Assembly: GCA_051880035.1 (NCBI GenBank)
Contig: JBJENE010000014.1
Coordinates: forward strand, 1 to 64,000
Source: Eshraghiella sp051880035
GTDB lineage: Bacteria; Bacillota; Clostridia; Lachnospirales; Lachnospiraceae
Direction of reading: 5' to 3'
Length of the DNA stretch: 64,000 bases
Below the pieces are notes generated by a model. The model made no database searches. It had not been told where the DNA came from and was given only the letters and a program-made list of their open reading frames with translations. Both the position numbers and the translations under genes were made by a program. Positions 40,571 through 49,740 of the stretch are shown in pieces. Each line of letters begins with the position of its first letter. Position 1 is the stretch's first letter.

Positions 40571-42397
40571 TTACTCCATGAAAAGCCACTTTTCAACTTT
40601 TCCCAGATTGATTTTTTCTTTACCGTTTCCCGATACTTCCCATAATACGGAATCGCTGTCCGTAAAATAGTATTTTCCGCGGGAAAATGCGGCTCTTTCC
40701 ACGCTGCCGAAATCAGATATTAAAACTTTTTCTTTTGAAGACAGCTTCTTAATACGGCAGAGGTTTCCGTTTCTTATATACATCAATCCGTTAAAATTTT
40801 CACATTCCACGATTCCGGTAACCTGCTCCGCAATTGTTTCCTTTTTATCAGTGATTTTAAAAAGGACATTATTATCGTCAATTCCTATGTAGCAATTTTC
40901 ATTATCCATGTAATATATGCCGCTATTTTCCGAAAGTCCGGAAACTTCTTCGCTTTTACCCGAAAATCCGGCTCTGTACAGGGTGTTTCCTATAACATAA
41001 ACCACATATGAATCCCCGTCATGATAATATATTTCCGGCGTTGTCCTGTCGGAGGAGAAAAGGAAAGTGTTTTCCCCGTTATTCCGGGCAAGATAGTATC
41101 CGTTTTCTTTTTCATATAAAAGAGACGAATTACCCGTAAGAGAGTTGGCAGTTATCTCCAGAACATTGCTGTCCACCAAAACCTGTTTTGTCAGATTATT
41201 GCCGTCAGCCATGAATAACCTGCCTTCTTCGGTCAGATAATAAAGAGTATCCGATTGGGCAAAATATTCGGTACTTTCCACTTCTTCCGCTATCGTTACG
41301 GATTCTTCATTATCTCCGGAAATATTATTCATCATCAGGGTTTTGTTATTAACAATACCGTATCTGGCAGTTTCCATGTCCAGATATACAAGTTTTCCGT
41401 CTTCATCTATGAATACAATTTCTTTTTCCTGATTGTCTTTTGAGAAAACATTCGTTTCTCCGGCTTCATTTCCGCAGTACATTGTATACACATCATTATC
41501 ATCAATATTGTCATATGCGGTCAGAACAAAATATTTTCCGTTGTCACTTACCGCACAGGCGTCGGTAAAGCCTGCGTGGCTGTCTGTCGGAATAGAAACT
41601 GTTTCGCCGGACGAAATAATTTTGGGTGTATTCCCGTCCAGATAAAGCACCTGATTGAAATCCTTGCTGCAGCTAAGAATTACCGGTGACTCGGCAGGAT
41701 AGTTAACGCATTTTCCGTCAGTGTATATAAATATGCCGCTCTCTCCGGATGCAATAAATCCCCGGGAATTGGAATCATATACAGAAAATTCTCCGGCTGT
41801 CTCAAGCACCGCCTTTTGGGTGTCCGTTGCCATATATCCTTTATTACCGTCAAAAAAGAATATATTACTCCTGTCAATGTTTTTAACTATATTCACGGGA
41901 ATAATTACACCGGCTGCAATGACTGCTGCTGCGGCAAGACCTATTGCCGGCCATTTTAAACGGTTTTTGTATATTTTATGGCTTAATACAAGTTTGGATG
42001 TATCCAGGGTATCCAAAGAATCGTCGAATTTAAGTTCCCTGATTACCGGATTATCCCTGCCTCTTTTGGGGCGGTGTTTTTTAATAAAACCGGATAATTT
42101 ATTCCATAACTTCAATGCATAATCTTTTATTACAGCCAAAGAAAGGCCCGCCGTCTCCGGCCCGCCTTCATCTTTGTAGGTCACACTGCGGTCCCTGCCG
42201 TTTTTGGCATCATACTCTTCCCTTGTGGAATGCATGATACCCGGTGGCAGCATGCCGTCAGTCATGCCCTGTTTCTGTGCTTCCTCCCATTCTTTTCTCC
42301 GTCTTAAGTAATCCTCGTTGACGAATACTACTCTGGCTCCGCACTTAGGGCATACCGACCTGCTATTATGTTCAAATCCACATTTGTCACATTTCAT
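40571..42397 (-). CDS. zinc-ribbon membrane protein with beta-propeller-like extracellular part
   Basis: A 608-residue protein not assigned to a named family. The N-terminus is a zinc ribbon (MKCDKCGFEHNSRSVCPKCG) followed by a charged cytoplasmic region with a RRRKEWEEAQKQG helix. One membrane helix lies at about residues 148-172 (KWPAIGLAAAAVIAAGVIIP). The remaining 430 residues outside the membrane are repeated short strands (IFFFDGNKGYMATD, GIFIYTDGKCVNY, LYYLTEEGRLFMADG), like a DUF5050-type or WD-like propeller. The ATG at 42397 follows AAAGGTTG. It starts 13 bases after glyQS ends, so they share a transcript. Role unknown; a sensor or scaffold fits the layout. Confidence 0.75.
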   Translation of the reverse strand: MKCDKCGFEHNSRSVCPKCGARVVFVNEDYLRRRKEWEEAQKQGMTDGMLPPGIMHSTREEYDAKNGRDRSVTYKDEGGPETAGLSLAVIKDYALKLWNKLSGFIKKHRPKRGRDNPVIRELKFDDSLDTLDTSKLVLSHKIYKNRLKWPAIGLAAAAVIAAGVIIPVNIVKNIDRSNIFFFDGNKGYMATDTQKAVLETAGEFSVYDSNSRGFIASGESGIFIYTDGKCVNYPAESPVILSCSKDFNQVLYLDGNTPKIISSGETVSIPTDSHAGFTDACAVSDNGKYFVLTAYDNIDDNDVYTMYCGNEAGETNVFSKDNQEKEIVFIDEDGKLVYLDMETARYGIVNNKTLMMNNISGDNEESVTIAEEVESTEYFAQSDTLYYLTEEGRLFMADGNNLTKQVLVDSNVLEITANSLTGNSSLLYEKENGYYLARNNGENTFLFSSDRTTPEIYYHDGDSYVVYVIGNTLYRAGFSGKSEEVSGLSENSGIYYMDNENCYIGIDDNNVLFKITDKKETIAEQVTGIVECENFNGLMYIRNGNLCRIKKLSSKEKVLISDFGSVERAAFSRGKYYFTDSDSVLWEVSGNGKEKINLGKVEKWLFME

Positions 42398-42410
42398 AGA
42401 CAACCTTTAA

Positions 42411-43799
42411 TCAGAATGTAAATTTATCTTCGAAATACCTGCCCAGGTCTTCGATTTTAATTCTTTCCTGAGCCATTGTATCTCTGTCTCTTACTGTTAC
42501 GCATCCGTCTGTTTCGGATTCAAAATCATAAGTTACACAGAAAGGAGTTCCGATTTCGTCCTGTCTTCTGTATCTCTTACCGATATTTCCTCTGTCATCG
42601 AACTCGCAGTTATACTTCTTGCAAAGTTCTGTATAAATCTTTTCGGCACCTTCGTTAAGCTTCTTGGAAAGAGGAAGCACACCGATTTTGACAGGTGCAA
42701 GAGCAGGATGGAAATGAAGTACTGTTCTCATATCTCCGCCCTCAAGCTCTTCCTCGTCATATGCTGAGCAAAGGAAAGCAAGTGTTACACGGTCCGCACC
42801 GAGAGACGGTTCTACGACATAAGGTACATATTTTGAATTGTCCTCATCATCAAAATAAGACATATCCTCACCTGACACATTCTGATGCTGTGTAAGGTCG
42901 TAATCCGTTCTGTCTGCAATACCCCAGAGCTCGCCCCATCCGAACGGGAATAAAAATTCGATGTCTGTTGTTCCTTTTGAGTAGAAACATAATTCCTCAG
43001 GAGAATGATCCCTTGCACGCATTTCTTCGTCTTTCATTCCAAGGCTCTTTAACCAGTTGATACAGAATTCTCTCCAGTATCTGAACCATTCAAGGTCTGT
43101 TCCCGGTTTGCAGAAGAATTCCAGTTCCATCTGCTCAAATTCTCTTGTTCTGAAAGTAAAGTTACCCGGTGTTATCTCGTTACGGAAGGATTTTCCAATC
43201 TGTCCGATACCGAAAGGAACTTTCTTGCGGGATGTTCTCTGAACATTTTTGAAGTTAACGAAAATACCCTGGGCTGTTTCAGGTCTTAAATAAACTGTGT
43301 TTTTGGCATCCTCGGTTACTCCCTGGAATGTCTTAAACATCAGGTTAAACTGTCTGATTTCGGTAAAATCCCTCTTGCCGCAGGAAGGACAGCAGATTTC
43401 TTTCTCGCTGATGAAATTCTGCATTTCTTCATTGCTCCATGCATCAACTGCATTTTCAAGAGTATAGTTATTCTCTGATGCCCAGTCCTCAATTAATTTA
43501 TCTGCACGGAAACGCTCCTTGCACGCCTTACAGTCCATAAGAGGATCTGCAAAACCTCCAAGGTGTCCGGAAGCTACCCATGTCTGTGGATTCATAAGGA
43601 TTGCACAGTCAACACCTACATTGTACGGACTCTCCTGTACGAATTTCTGCCACCATGCTTTTTTTACATTGTTCTTAAGCTCGACTCCAAGGTTTCCGTA
43701 ATCCCATGTATTTGCAAGTCCGCCGTAAATTTCGGAACCCGGATACACAAAACCTCTGGATTTTGCCAAAGCAACAATTTTGTCCATTGTTTTTTCCAT
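42411..43799 (-). CDS. glyQS: glycyl-tRNA synthetase, single-chain class II
   Basis: A 462-residue alpha2-type enzyme that charges tRNA-Gly. Class II motifs: motif 2 FRNEITPGNFTFRTREFEQME and motif 3 in EPSLGADRVTLAFL. The N-terminus KSRGFVYPGSEIYGGLANTWDYG is a hallmark. A CxxC-type zinc knuckle (CKACKERF ... CCPSCGKRDF) sits in the insertion. The C-terminal anticodon domain starts at about residue 360 (LAPVKIGVLPLSKKL). The start has a GAGAGGTAGAG site. No T-box leader is present. A consensus promoter is at 43854-43882. The zinc-ribbon membrane gene follows. Confidence 0.97.
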   Translation of the reverse strand: MEKTMDKIVALAKSRGFVYPGSEIYGGLANTWDYGNLGVELKNNVKKAWWQKFVQESPYNVGVDCAILMNPQTWVASGHLGGFADPLMDCKACKERFRADKLIEDWASENNYTLENAVDAWSNEEMQNFISEKEICCPSCGKRDFTEIRQFNLMFKTFQGVTEDAKNTVYLRPETAQGIFVNFKNVQRTSRKKVPFGIGQIGKSFRNEITPGNFTFRTREFEQMELEFFCKPGTDLEWFRYWREFCINWLKSLGMKDEEMRARDHSPEELCFYSKGTTDIEFLFPFGWGELWGIADRTDYDLTQHQNVSGEDMSYFDDEDNSKYVPYVVEPSLGADRVTLAFLCSAYDEEELEGGDMRTVLHFHPALAPVKIGVLPLSKKLNEGAEKIYTELCKKYNCEFDDRGNIGKRYRRQDEIGTPFCVTYDFESETDGCVTVRDRDTMAQERIKIEDLGRYFEDKFTF

Positions 43800-43853
43800 A
43801 ATCTCTACCTCTCAATTTAATAATACGCTGTGGGTCAGCGTCACTTTTGAATA

Positions 43854-43882
43854 ATTGTATATGTTTTACGGTAATTTTTCAA
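43854..43882 (-). promoter_or_regulatory. glyQS promoter
   Basis: Minus strand TTGAAA, 17-base spacer, TACAAT. A small CGCTG-ACCCA-CAGCG hairpin lies in the leader. Confidence 0.65.
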
Positions 43883-43888
43883 GACATA

Positions 43889-44632
43889 TTATGTCAATGA
43901 ATCAAGAATATCAAGGGATTTCATTTTTTTCTCCACAAATGTATGTATACATCTTGCCAAAATCATACGAAGCTCTGCGAGCACCTCATCCGATACCGTA
44001 AATGTATAAAGCTTTCTTATATCGGAACACACAATATACTGCAATGTATACAATGTTGATTCATTTATTTCTATCAAATCAGCCGCTCCGTGTCCGCAAT
44101 CACTGCATAAAACGCCGGCTGACGCAATCGAAAATCCTGTAAGCATCTCTTTTTTCCTGCATTTACAGCAATGGAAGAATTCCGGATACTCTCCGTTAAG
44201 AACAAGAATCTTCAATTCATAGATATACCTTACAAGCTTTTTGTCCAGTTTATCGTTCAGAAGAGCCCTGAAAGATGCATATATAAGATTCAGCATGGCA
44301 GATGCATCTTCATTTTCCACCGCATAATATTCTGCCAGTTCAAGAAAATAATAGGCACTGTATGTTACGGTAATATCAGTCGTCAGTTCCCTGAAATAAT
44401 CTGATATTTCCGCATTCACCATGGTATATGAACTTTTGCCGCACATTAGATAAAATGTTCCGAAGGCAAAACTGTCACTGGCAGCCATCAAATGGTTGCC
44501 GGGTCTTCTTGCCCCACGGACAAACGCACTTATTTTACCGTATTCCTTAGTCAGGAGAACAACCCTTTTATCATTCTCCCCAACGGGCGATGATGAAATC
44601 ACCATGCCTCTTGCTTTGACCAAATCTGCCAT
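43889..44632 (-). CDS. recO: DNA repair protein RecO
   Basis: A 247-residue RecFOR-pathway protein that anneals strands and helps load RecA. The N-terminal OB fold is clear (GMVISSSPVGENDKRVVLLTKEYG, then GKISAFVRGARRPGNHL). The zinc finger is CCKCRKKE ... LCSDCG (about residues 150-175). Length is normal. The ATG at 44632 directly abuts the era stop codon, so the two genes are coupled. era-recO is a common gene order in Firmicutes. Confidence 0.95.
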   Translation of the reverse strand: MADLVKARGMVISSSPVGENDKRVVLLTKEYGKISAFVRGARRPGNHLMAASDSFAFGTFYLMCGKSSYTMVNAEISDYFRELTTDITVTYSAYYFLELAEYYAVENEDASAMLNLIYASFRALLNDKLDKKLVRYIYELKILVLNGEYPEFFHCCKCRKKEMLTGFSIASAGVLCSDCGHGAADLIEINESTLYTLQYIVCSDIRKLYTFTVSDEVLAELRMILARCIHTFVEKKMKSLDILDSLT

Positions 44633-45529
44633 TTAGTCCTCTTTCCTGTATCCGTAATTCTTCATAAGAAGTTCGGAGTCACGCCATTCCTTACGAACCT
44701 TGACCCAAAGCTTAAGATTCGCCTGCTGCTCTAACATTCTTTCTATCTCAAATCTTGCTGCAGAGCCGATTTTTTTAAGCATGGCACCGCCTTTTCCTAT
44801 AATAATACCTTTATGACTGTCCCTTTCACAAACAATTGTTGCCTCTATATCCCACATGGAACCGTCGGGACGCTCTTTCATTTTCTCAATGGTTACGGCT
44901 ATTCCGTGGGGAATTTCATCCGAAAGGCATCTAAGCGCCTTTTCCCTTATCAGCTCCGCAACAATCTGGCGCATCGGCTGGTCCGTTACGGTATCTTCAT
45001 CATAGAATAAAGGTCCGTACGGAAGATATTTAAAAATCGTATCCGTAAGATCATCCGTGTTAATGCCCTTAAGCGCCGATACCGGAAGAATCTCCGCAAA
45101 ATCCATTTCTTTACGGTATGCATCGATAAATTTAAGTATTTCCTCTTTGGGAATTGTATCTACTTTGTTAATCACAAGAATAACAGGTTTTTTACAGCCT
45201 TTAAGCCTGGTTATAATATGCTGCTCACCGGCACCTATATAGGTGGTAGGTTCAACCAGCCACAACACCACATCCACATCTTCAAGTGATTTTTCAGCCA
45301 CATTTACCATGTATTCCCCAAGTTTATTTTTGGCCTTGTGTATTCCCGGGGTATCAAGAAAGATAATTTGCCCTCTTTCATCCGTATACACCGTCTGAAT
45401 ACGGTTTCTTGTTGTCTGGGGCTTATTTGATGTTATGGCGATTTTCTGTCCTATAAGCCTGTTCATTAAAGTTGATTTTCCTACATTGGGCCTGCCAATC
45501 AGAGCCACAAATCCTGATTTTTTATCCAA
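44633..45529 (-). CDS. era: GTPase Era, TTG start
   Basis: A 298-residue Ras-like GTPase needed for maturation of the 30S ribosomal subunit. G1 is GRPNVGKSTLMN, G3 is DTPG in FLDTPGIHKAKN, G4 is NKVD, and G5 is SALKG. The KH domain contains EKMKERPDGSMWDIEATIV and the GxxG loop IGKGGAMLKKIG. The start is a TTG at 45529 with AAGGACGG upstream; no ATG is available near the G1 motif. It lies 17 bases after the peptidase gene and abuts recO. Confidence 0.96.
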   Translation of the reverse strand: MDKKSGFVALIGRPNVGKSTLMNRLIGQKIAITSNKPQTTRNRIQTVYTDERGQIIFLDTPGIHKAKNKLGEYMVNVAEKSLEDVDVVLWLVEPTTYIGAGEQHIITRLKGCKKPVILVINKVDTIPKEEILKFIDAYRKEMDFAEILPVSALKGINTDDLTDTIFKYLPYGPLFYDEDTVTDQPMRQIVAELIREKALRCLSDEIPHGIAVTIEKMKERPDGSMWDIEATIVCERDSHKGIIIGKGGAMLKKIGSAARFEIERMLEQQANLKLWVKVRKEWRDSELLMKNYGYRKED

Positions 45530-45546
45530 AATCTTACCGTCCTTCG

Positions 45547-48462
45547 CTAAAATAAATTTTTCACTTCATCAAAAAGTTCACTATCGCTGTCTATTTTTTC
45601 CGCATTGCCGATTACGCAAAGATAGCCGGAATCAAGGATGGCCTTAACAATCGGTTCAAGGCTGTGAATATCTTCCTTATCGGTTGCAAGAATTTTAAGT
45701 CTGCGTTCCTTAAGATAATCCTCATCCACATTCTGCATATATGATTCAAAAGAACGGTTTCCTTTACCCTGTGGGGTAAGCGGAGTGTCCAGTTCGCTGA
45801 ATGTTCCGAGAATATACTTGGTCATTTCCCTTTCGTCACCGTCATAATTCGCAACATACGCAGGAACTCCCTCATATATTCTGTTGGTAGCGGCTATGTT
45901 AGGGTCTCTGTATGAAAGAAAATACCCTGAACCTGATACGGAATAACCGTTCATACAGCCGTATGCTCCACCCTTTACACGGATGTTAATCCACAAATAA
46001 TCATAACTCATCATTGTACGCAATACGGTAAGTGACGGATTATAAGATAAACCGGCCTCATAAAAATCTCCGCATCGTGCCACATAATTAACCTGGGAGG
46101 AAGTTTTATAGCCTATTTTTTTCTTTTCAAATACAAAGTTACGCTTATACGCTTCCATGCCGCCGGCTAAAATGCCTTTTATGAACTCAGCCAGTCCCGG
46201 CTTAACAGCATCATATCCTTCATCATCGGAAGTGTATGATACAGTAAGTCTGTCCTTCACAAAAATCTGTCCTGTTATTTCCATAAGCTTTCCGGCAATC
46301 AGTTCTTTCTTTGCATCAAAGTTTGCATACAAATCGGCAATAAAATAATAGTACGGAATTCCTGATGTAAGACTTGTGTATCTGGCAGATTCCATAAACT
46401 GTGAATAACATTCGTTAAGGGCCACTGCATGGCCTGCAGACAGGATTTTGGCCTGCAGACGGGATTTAACCTCCGCAAGGATTTCTTTAAGCCTCTTATA
46501 GTCATCGTATTTGGATTGGTACATCATTTCATTTATAAGTGAAAATGCCGTATCGTACTCTGAAATCAGTGACTTACATTTTATTGAAAATGCGGCGGAC
46601 ACTTTTTTTCTGTCTTTTATATTCTGATATACGGTAAAATCCGGTAAAATTCCGCCGGTATGCATATCCACTTCATTGGAAAGCTCATCATAGCTGTGAT
46701 TTTCGGTATCGATATATCCGATTACATTTCCCAGAAGTCCCACATAAGGTATGTCTTCATCTGCGACATTGGAAATGTCAAAAGAGAGATTAAGGTATCC
46801 GATTCCGTTGGTATAAATATTATGGTGGTCAACCTTAACTCCGTCTATTTCCTCAAAGCTGTTATAAAGCGGAATTATATCCTTACTTATGTCTTCTCTT
46901 GACAAAAGAGGAATCGTAGCCAGATCCTTCTCAGGTGTAGGCTCAGACTGGTATTTCTTAAGTTCCGCAGTCTCCAAAACAAGTTTTTCAATCTCTTCTT
47001 TTGAAAGAGACTCTTTGTATGCTGCAAGCTTTCCGGCAGTTTTCTGCTCATTAATTGCCGTAAGATTTACCACAGGTTTTAAAATTACAAGTGAGGAATG
47101 TGTATTATCAAGGATATATTTTTGAACAAGTTCCTCAAAATACCCTGTTTCCACCTGCTCTTTCAAAAAGCTGTATGTGTCATTCCTGCTAAGATGGATA
47201 AACGGTTTGGTCTCATCATAGAGCCAGCTGTCCATGAGATTAAGTCCATACATAAGTCCTTTAGGAAATCTGCCGAAATCAGCCTCCCTGTAACTGAATT
47301 CAAGAACATTTATTCCTGCTTTCAGGGCATCTTTGTTAATTCCGTTTTTCACGATTTTGCTAAGAGTATCTTTAATGATATCTATAAACTCATCTGCCCT
47401 GTCCGCATCCGTATTCTTGGCTGCAATGGTAAGCATTGGCTGTCTGATACCGTTTTCATATGTGCTGTATACTTCCTCTCCGATTCCTGCATCAATAAGA
47501 GCCTGTTTAACAGGTGCCCCCGGAGAAGATAAAAGTGCATAATCAAGCACCTGGAAAGCAAGATACAGTTCTTTGTCCAGAGAAGTACCTATACTTACAT
47601 TATATGCCAGGCAGGCCTTGTTTTCACAACCCTCATCTTCGGTAACCGAATACTCTGCTTCAGTTCTTTTCATGTATTCAAAAGGTTTCTGCAGACCTAT
47701 TTCGGAATCCACGGAAAGATAATCATATGAAGACAGATATTCCCGATCAAGATATTCAAGGCGTTCGCTCATGTCACAATTTCCGTACAGATAAATATAG
47801 CTGTTGGACGGATGATATAGTTTACGGTGGAAATTAAGGAATTCCTCGTACGATAAATCAGGTATGCATTCAGGGTCTCCGCCTGACTCCACACTGTAGG
47901 CGGTATCAGGATAAAGCGAATTAAGGCAGTATCTTGCAAGCATATCATCCGGAGAAGAGAAAGCCCCTTTCATCTCATTGTATACTACTCCGTTATATTG
48001 TAACAAAGCATCAGCCGACTCCAGTTCATAATGCCAGCCTTCCTGCATAAAAATTTCTTTTCTTGTGTATATGTTCGGATTAAAAACCGCATCCATATAT
48101 ACATCCATGATGTTTTTAAAATCCACATCATTGCAGCTTGCAATAGGATATACAGTTTTATCCGGATATGTCATTGCATTTAAAAAAGTATTAAGGGAAC
48201 CTTTGGCAAGCTCCACAAAAGGATCCTTTGCAGGATATTTGGCGGAACCGCAGAGTACAGAATGTTCCAAAATATGAGGAACTCCCGTGCTGTCAGGAGG
48301 CGGTGTACGAAATCCGATGGAAAAAACTTTGTTTTCATCATCATTTGACAAAATAACCACTCTCGCTCCGGATTTTCTGTGTTTCAAAAGAAATCCGTCA
48401 GACTTGAGTTCCTCTATTCTGGTTTGTTCAATTAATTCATATTTAGACGCATCAAAAACCAT
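45547..48462 (-). CDS. M16C family metallopeptidase (presequence protease-like)
   Basis: A 971-residue zinc peptidase related to mitochondrial PreP/Cym1 and to clostridial insulinase-like proteins. The inverted zinc motif is HILEHSVLCGS (HxxEH, near residue 64), with the distal glutamate in the region VYNEMKGAFSSPDD. Two M16 half-domains are joined by a helical hinge (about residues 470-520, EKLVLETAELKKYQSEP). No signal peptide, so it degrades peptides in the cytoplasm. The ATG follows GGAAAGGAAT, and a promoter lies at 48518-48546. era and recO follow closely. Confidence 0.92.
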   Translation of the reverse strand: MVFDASKYELIEQTRIEELKSDGFLLKHRKSGARVVILSNDDENKVFSIGFRTPPPDSTGVPHILEHSVLCGSAKYPAKDPFVELAKGSLNTFLNAMTYPDKTVYPIASCNDVDFKNIMDVYMDAVFNPNIYTRKEIFMQEGWHYELESADALLQYNGVVYNEMKGAFSSPDDMLARYCLNSLYPDTAYSVESGGDPECIPDLSYEEFLNFHRKLYHPSNSYIYLYGNCDMSERLEYLDREYLSSYDYLSVDSEIGLQKPFEYMKRTEAEYSVTEDEGCENKACLAYNVSIGTSLDKELYLAFQVLDYALLSSPGAPVKQALIDAGIGEEVYSTYENGIRQPMLTIAAKNTDADRADEFIDIIKDTLSKIVKNGINKDALKAGINVLEFSYREADFGRFPKGLMYGLNLMDSWLYDETKPFIHLSRNDTYSFLKEQVETGYFEELVQKYILDNTHSSLVILKPVVNLTAINEQKTAGKLAAYKESLSKEEIEKLVLETAELKKYQSEPTPEKDLATIPLLSREDISKDIIPLYNSFEEIDGVKVDHHNIYTNGIGYLNLSFDISNVADEDIPYVGLLGNVIGYIDTENHSYDELSNEVDMHTGGILPDFTVYQNIKDRKKVSAAFSIKCKSLISEYDTAFSLINEMMYQSKYDDYKRLKEILAEVKSRLQAKILSAGHAVALNECYSQFMESARYTSLTSGIPYYYFIADLYANFDAKKELIAGKLMEITGQIFVKDRLTVSYTSDDEGYDAVKPGLAEFIKGILAGGMEAYKRNFVFEKKKIGYKTSSQVNYVARCGDFYEAGLSYNPSLTVLRTMMSYDYLWINIRVKGGAYGCMNGYSVSGSGYFLSYRDPNIAATNRIYEGVPAYVANYDGDEREMTKYILGTFSELDTPLTPQGKGNRSFESYMQNVDEDYLKERRLKILATDKEDIHSLEPIVKAILDSGYLCVIGNAEKIDSDSELFDEVKNLF

Positions 48463-48517
48463 GTTATATTCCTTTCCCGAGACTATTTATTTCTCATTAA
48501 AATAGTATCTCAGATTA

Positions 48518-48546
48518 AGTATACGAACATACAGTTTTTTTTGCAA
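48518..48546 (-). promoter_or_regulatory. promoter of the M16C peptidase gene
   Basis: Minus strand TTGCAA, 17-base spacer, TATACT, about 50 bases before the ATG. Confidence 0.6.
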
Positions 48547-48557
48547 GCAGAGAATTT

Positions 48558-49319
48558 TCACCCTTTTTTAAGTATAGGTCTTAACGGATGATAAATAAGC
48601 ATTGTGACTAAGGATACGGAAAAACCTTTTAAAAGATTAAGCGGAGCAACACACATAATCACAAGGGAAGTAACACTGTTTACATTTTTGTTAACGGCTG
48701 TTCCCATTGCAATAATTGTTTCCATCGGCATTCCGTAAAGCTCTGAAAATTTAGGTAAAAGATATATTGCATTGAAGCTTGTTCCTGCAAGAACAAGGAC
48801 AATCGTTCCCACAATGCATCCTATCAATGCTGTTTTCTTTGACTTCTTTATATGGTAAATAATTGTAGCCGGCAAAATAAAAGCACATCCCACAACGAAG
48901 TTGGCAAGTTCTCCTACAAAAGCTGTAGAGCTTCCCTTAAGCAGAAGCTTTATTATTATTTTAACAGCCTCGCAAAGAACGCCTGCTACCGGACCGTATG
49001 CAAATCCACAGATAAGCACCGGAATCTCACTGAAGTCCAGCTTATAAAATGACGGTACAAAAGGAAGCGGAATTTCAAACAGCATCAATATTCCCGCCAG
49101 TGCAGCCAAAACACCTGTAACGGCAATTTTTCTTGTGGAAAGAATTTTTTCGGCAGGTGCAGTACCGGTCTGCTTCCTTTCTTTTCTTCTGATAAGAAGT
49201 TCGGCAACATATGCAACCAGAATAATTCCCAGGACAATTCCCAGAAATTCAAGCAGGAATATGGTATTATCCTTTACCGCATCCCATAATTTTGTAAAAT
49301 GTGATAAAAACTTGTTCAT
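48558..49319 (-). CDS. ribU: riboflavin ECF transporter substrate-binding protein
   Basis: A 253-residue S-component of an ECF transporter for riboflavin. Residues 20-42 form an extra N-terminal helix followed by a basic stretch (RRKERKQTG). The RibU core begins at RKIAVTGVLAALAGILMLFE and has the characteristic FYKLDFSEIPVLICGFAYG (about residues 96-114). About six more helices follow. The ECF energising module is encoded elsewhere. The start has an AAAGGAG site. An FMN riboswitch and terminator precede the gene, so FMN should shut off expression. Confidence 0.93.
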   Translation of the reverse strand: MNKFLSHFTKLWDAVKDNTIFLLEFLGIVLGIILVAYVAELLIRRKERKQTGTAPAEKILSTRKIAVTGVLAALAGILMLFEIPLPFVPSFYKLDFSEIPVLICGFAYGPVAGVLCEAVKIIIKLLLKGSSTAFVGELANFVVGCAFILPATIIYHIKKSKKTALIGCIVGTIVLVLAGTSFNAIYLLPKFSELYGMPMETIIAMGTAVNKNVNSVTSLVIMCVAPLNLLKGFSVSLVTMLIYHPLRPILKKG

Positions 49320-49483
49320 GATTAATTTTCTCCTTTACTCTTACTCATCCTTTGCCGTATTCAGACAAAGAACTGTGCATTTTCAGGGATTGACATTAAG
49401 GATTTAAATAGTGAATGGAAATCGAACCAATTGCTCGTAATCCACTTCACAAAGCTTGGTTTAACAGGGTTTACTGCTAACTG

Positions 49484-49514
49484 AAAAACGGCATCTGAAT
49501 CTCTTCAGATGCCG
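49484..49514 (-). terminator. riboswitch-controlled terminator of ribU
   Basis: Minus strand CGGCATCTGAA, loop GAGA, TTCAGATGCCG, then TTTTTC. It lies between the FMN aptamer and ribU. ACAGGGT (minus, 49541-49535) and ACCCTGT (49470-49464) flank it and could pair around it. Confidence 0.85.
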
Positions 49515-49570
49515 TAAAGTACATGTCCATATATACCCTGTGCCTCAACTAAAGCACAAAGTCATTAATG

Positions 49571-49680
49571 TCATCTTCTTCCATCCAGACTATACTGTCG
49601 GTACCGGAGTCTCACCGGTTCATGCTTAACGCTCGCGGACTATACCGCCGATTGGGAATTGCACCCTGCCCTGAAGATAT
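49571..49680 (-). promoter_or_regulatory. FMN riboswitch (RFN element)
   Basis: On the minus strand the conserved blocks of the RFN element occur in order: ATCTTCAGGGCAGGGTG, CAATTCCC, ATCGGCGGTATAGTCCGCGA, CGGTGAGACTCCGGTACCG, CAGTATAGTCTGGATG and GAAGAAGATGA. All expected arms are present, with a short P3-type arm. It is followed by a terminator, which points to premature termination on FMN binding. The gene-free stretch 49320-49740 is fully used by promoter, aptamer, terminator and leader. Confidence 0.96.
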
Positions 49681-49704
49681 TTCGTTATTTTTCATCACGG
49701 TATT

Positions 49705-49733
49705 ATAATAGTGCCATTAATCATGTATGTCAA
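49705..49733 (-). promoter_or_regulatory. promoter of the FMN riboswitch-ribU transcript
   Basis: Minus strand TTGACA, 17-base spacer, TATTAT, 25 bases upstream of the aptamer and just past the stop of the preceding gene. Confidence 0.75.
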
Positions 49734-49740
49734 TACTAAT

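Noticed and set aside
49400..49450. tRNA-like T-arm (GGTTCGATTTCC on the minus strand)
   Set aside because: The five-base stem does not pair, and no D-arm, anticodon arm or acceptor stem surrounds it; it is part of the ribU leader.
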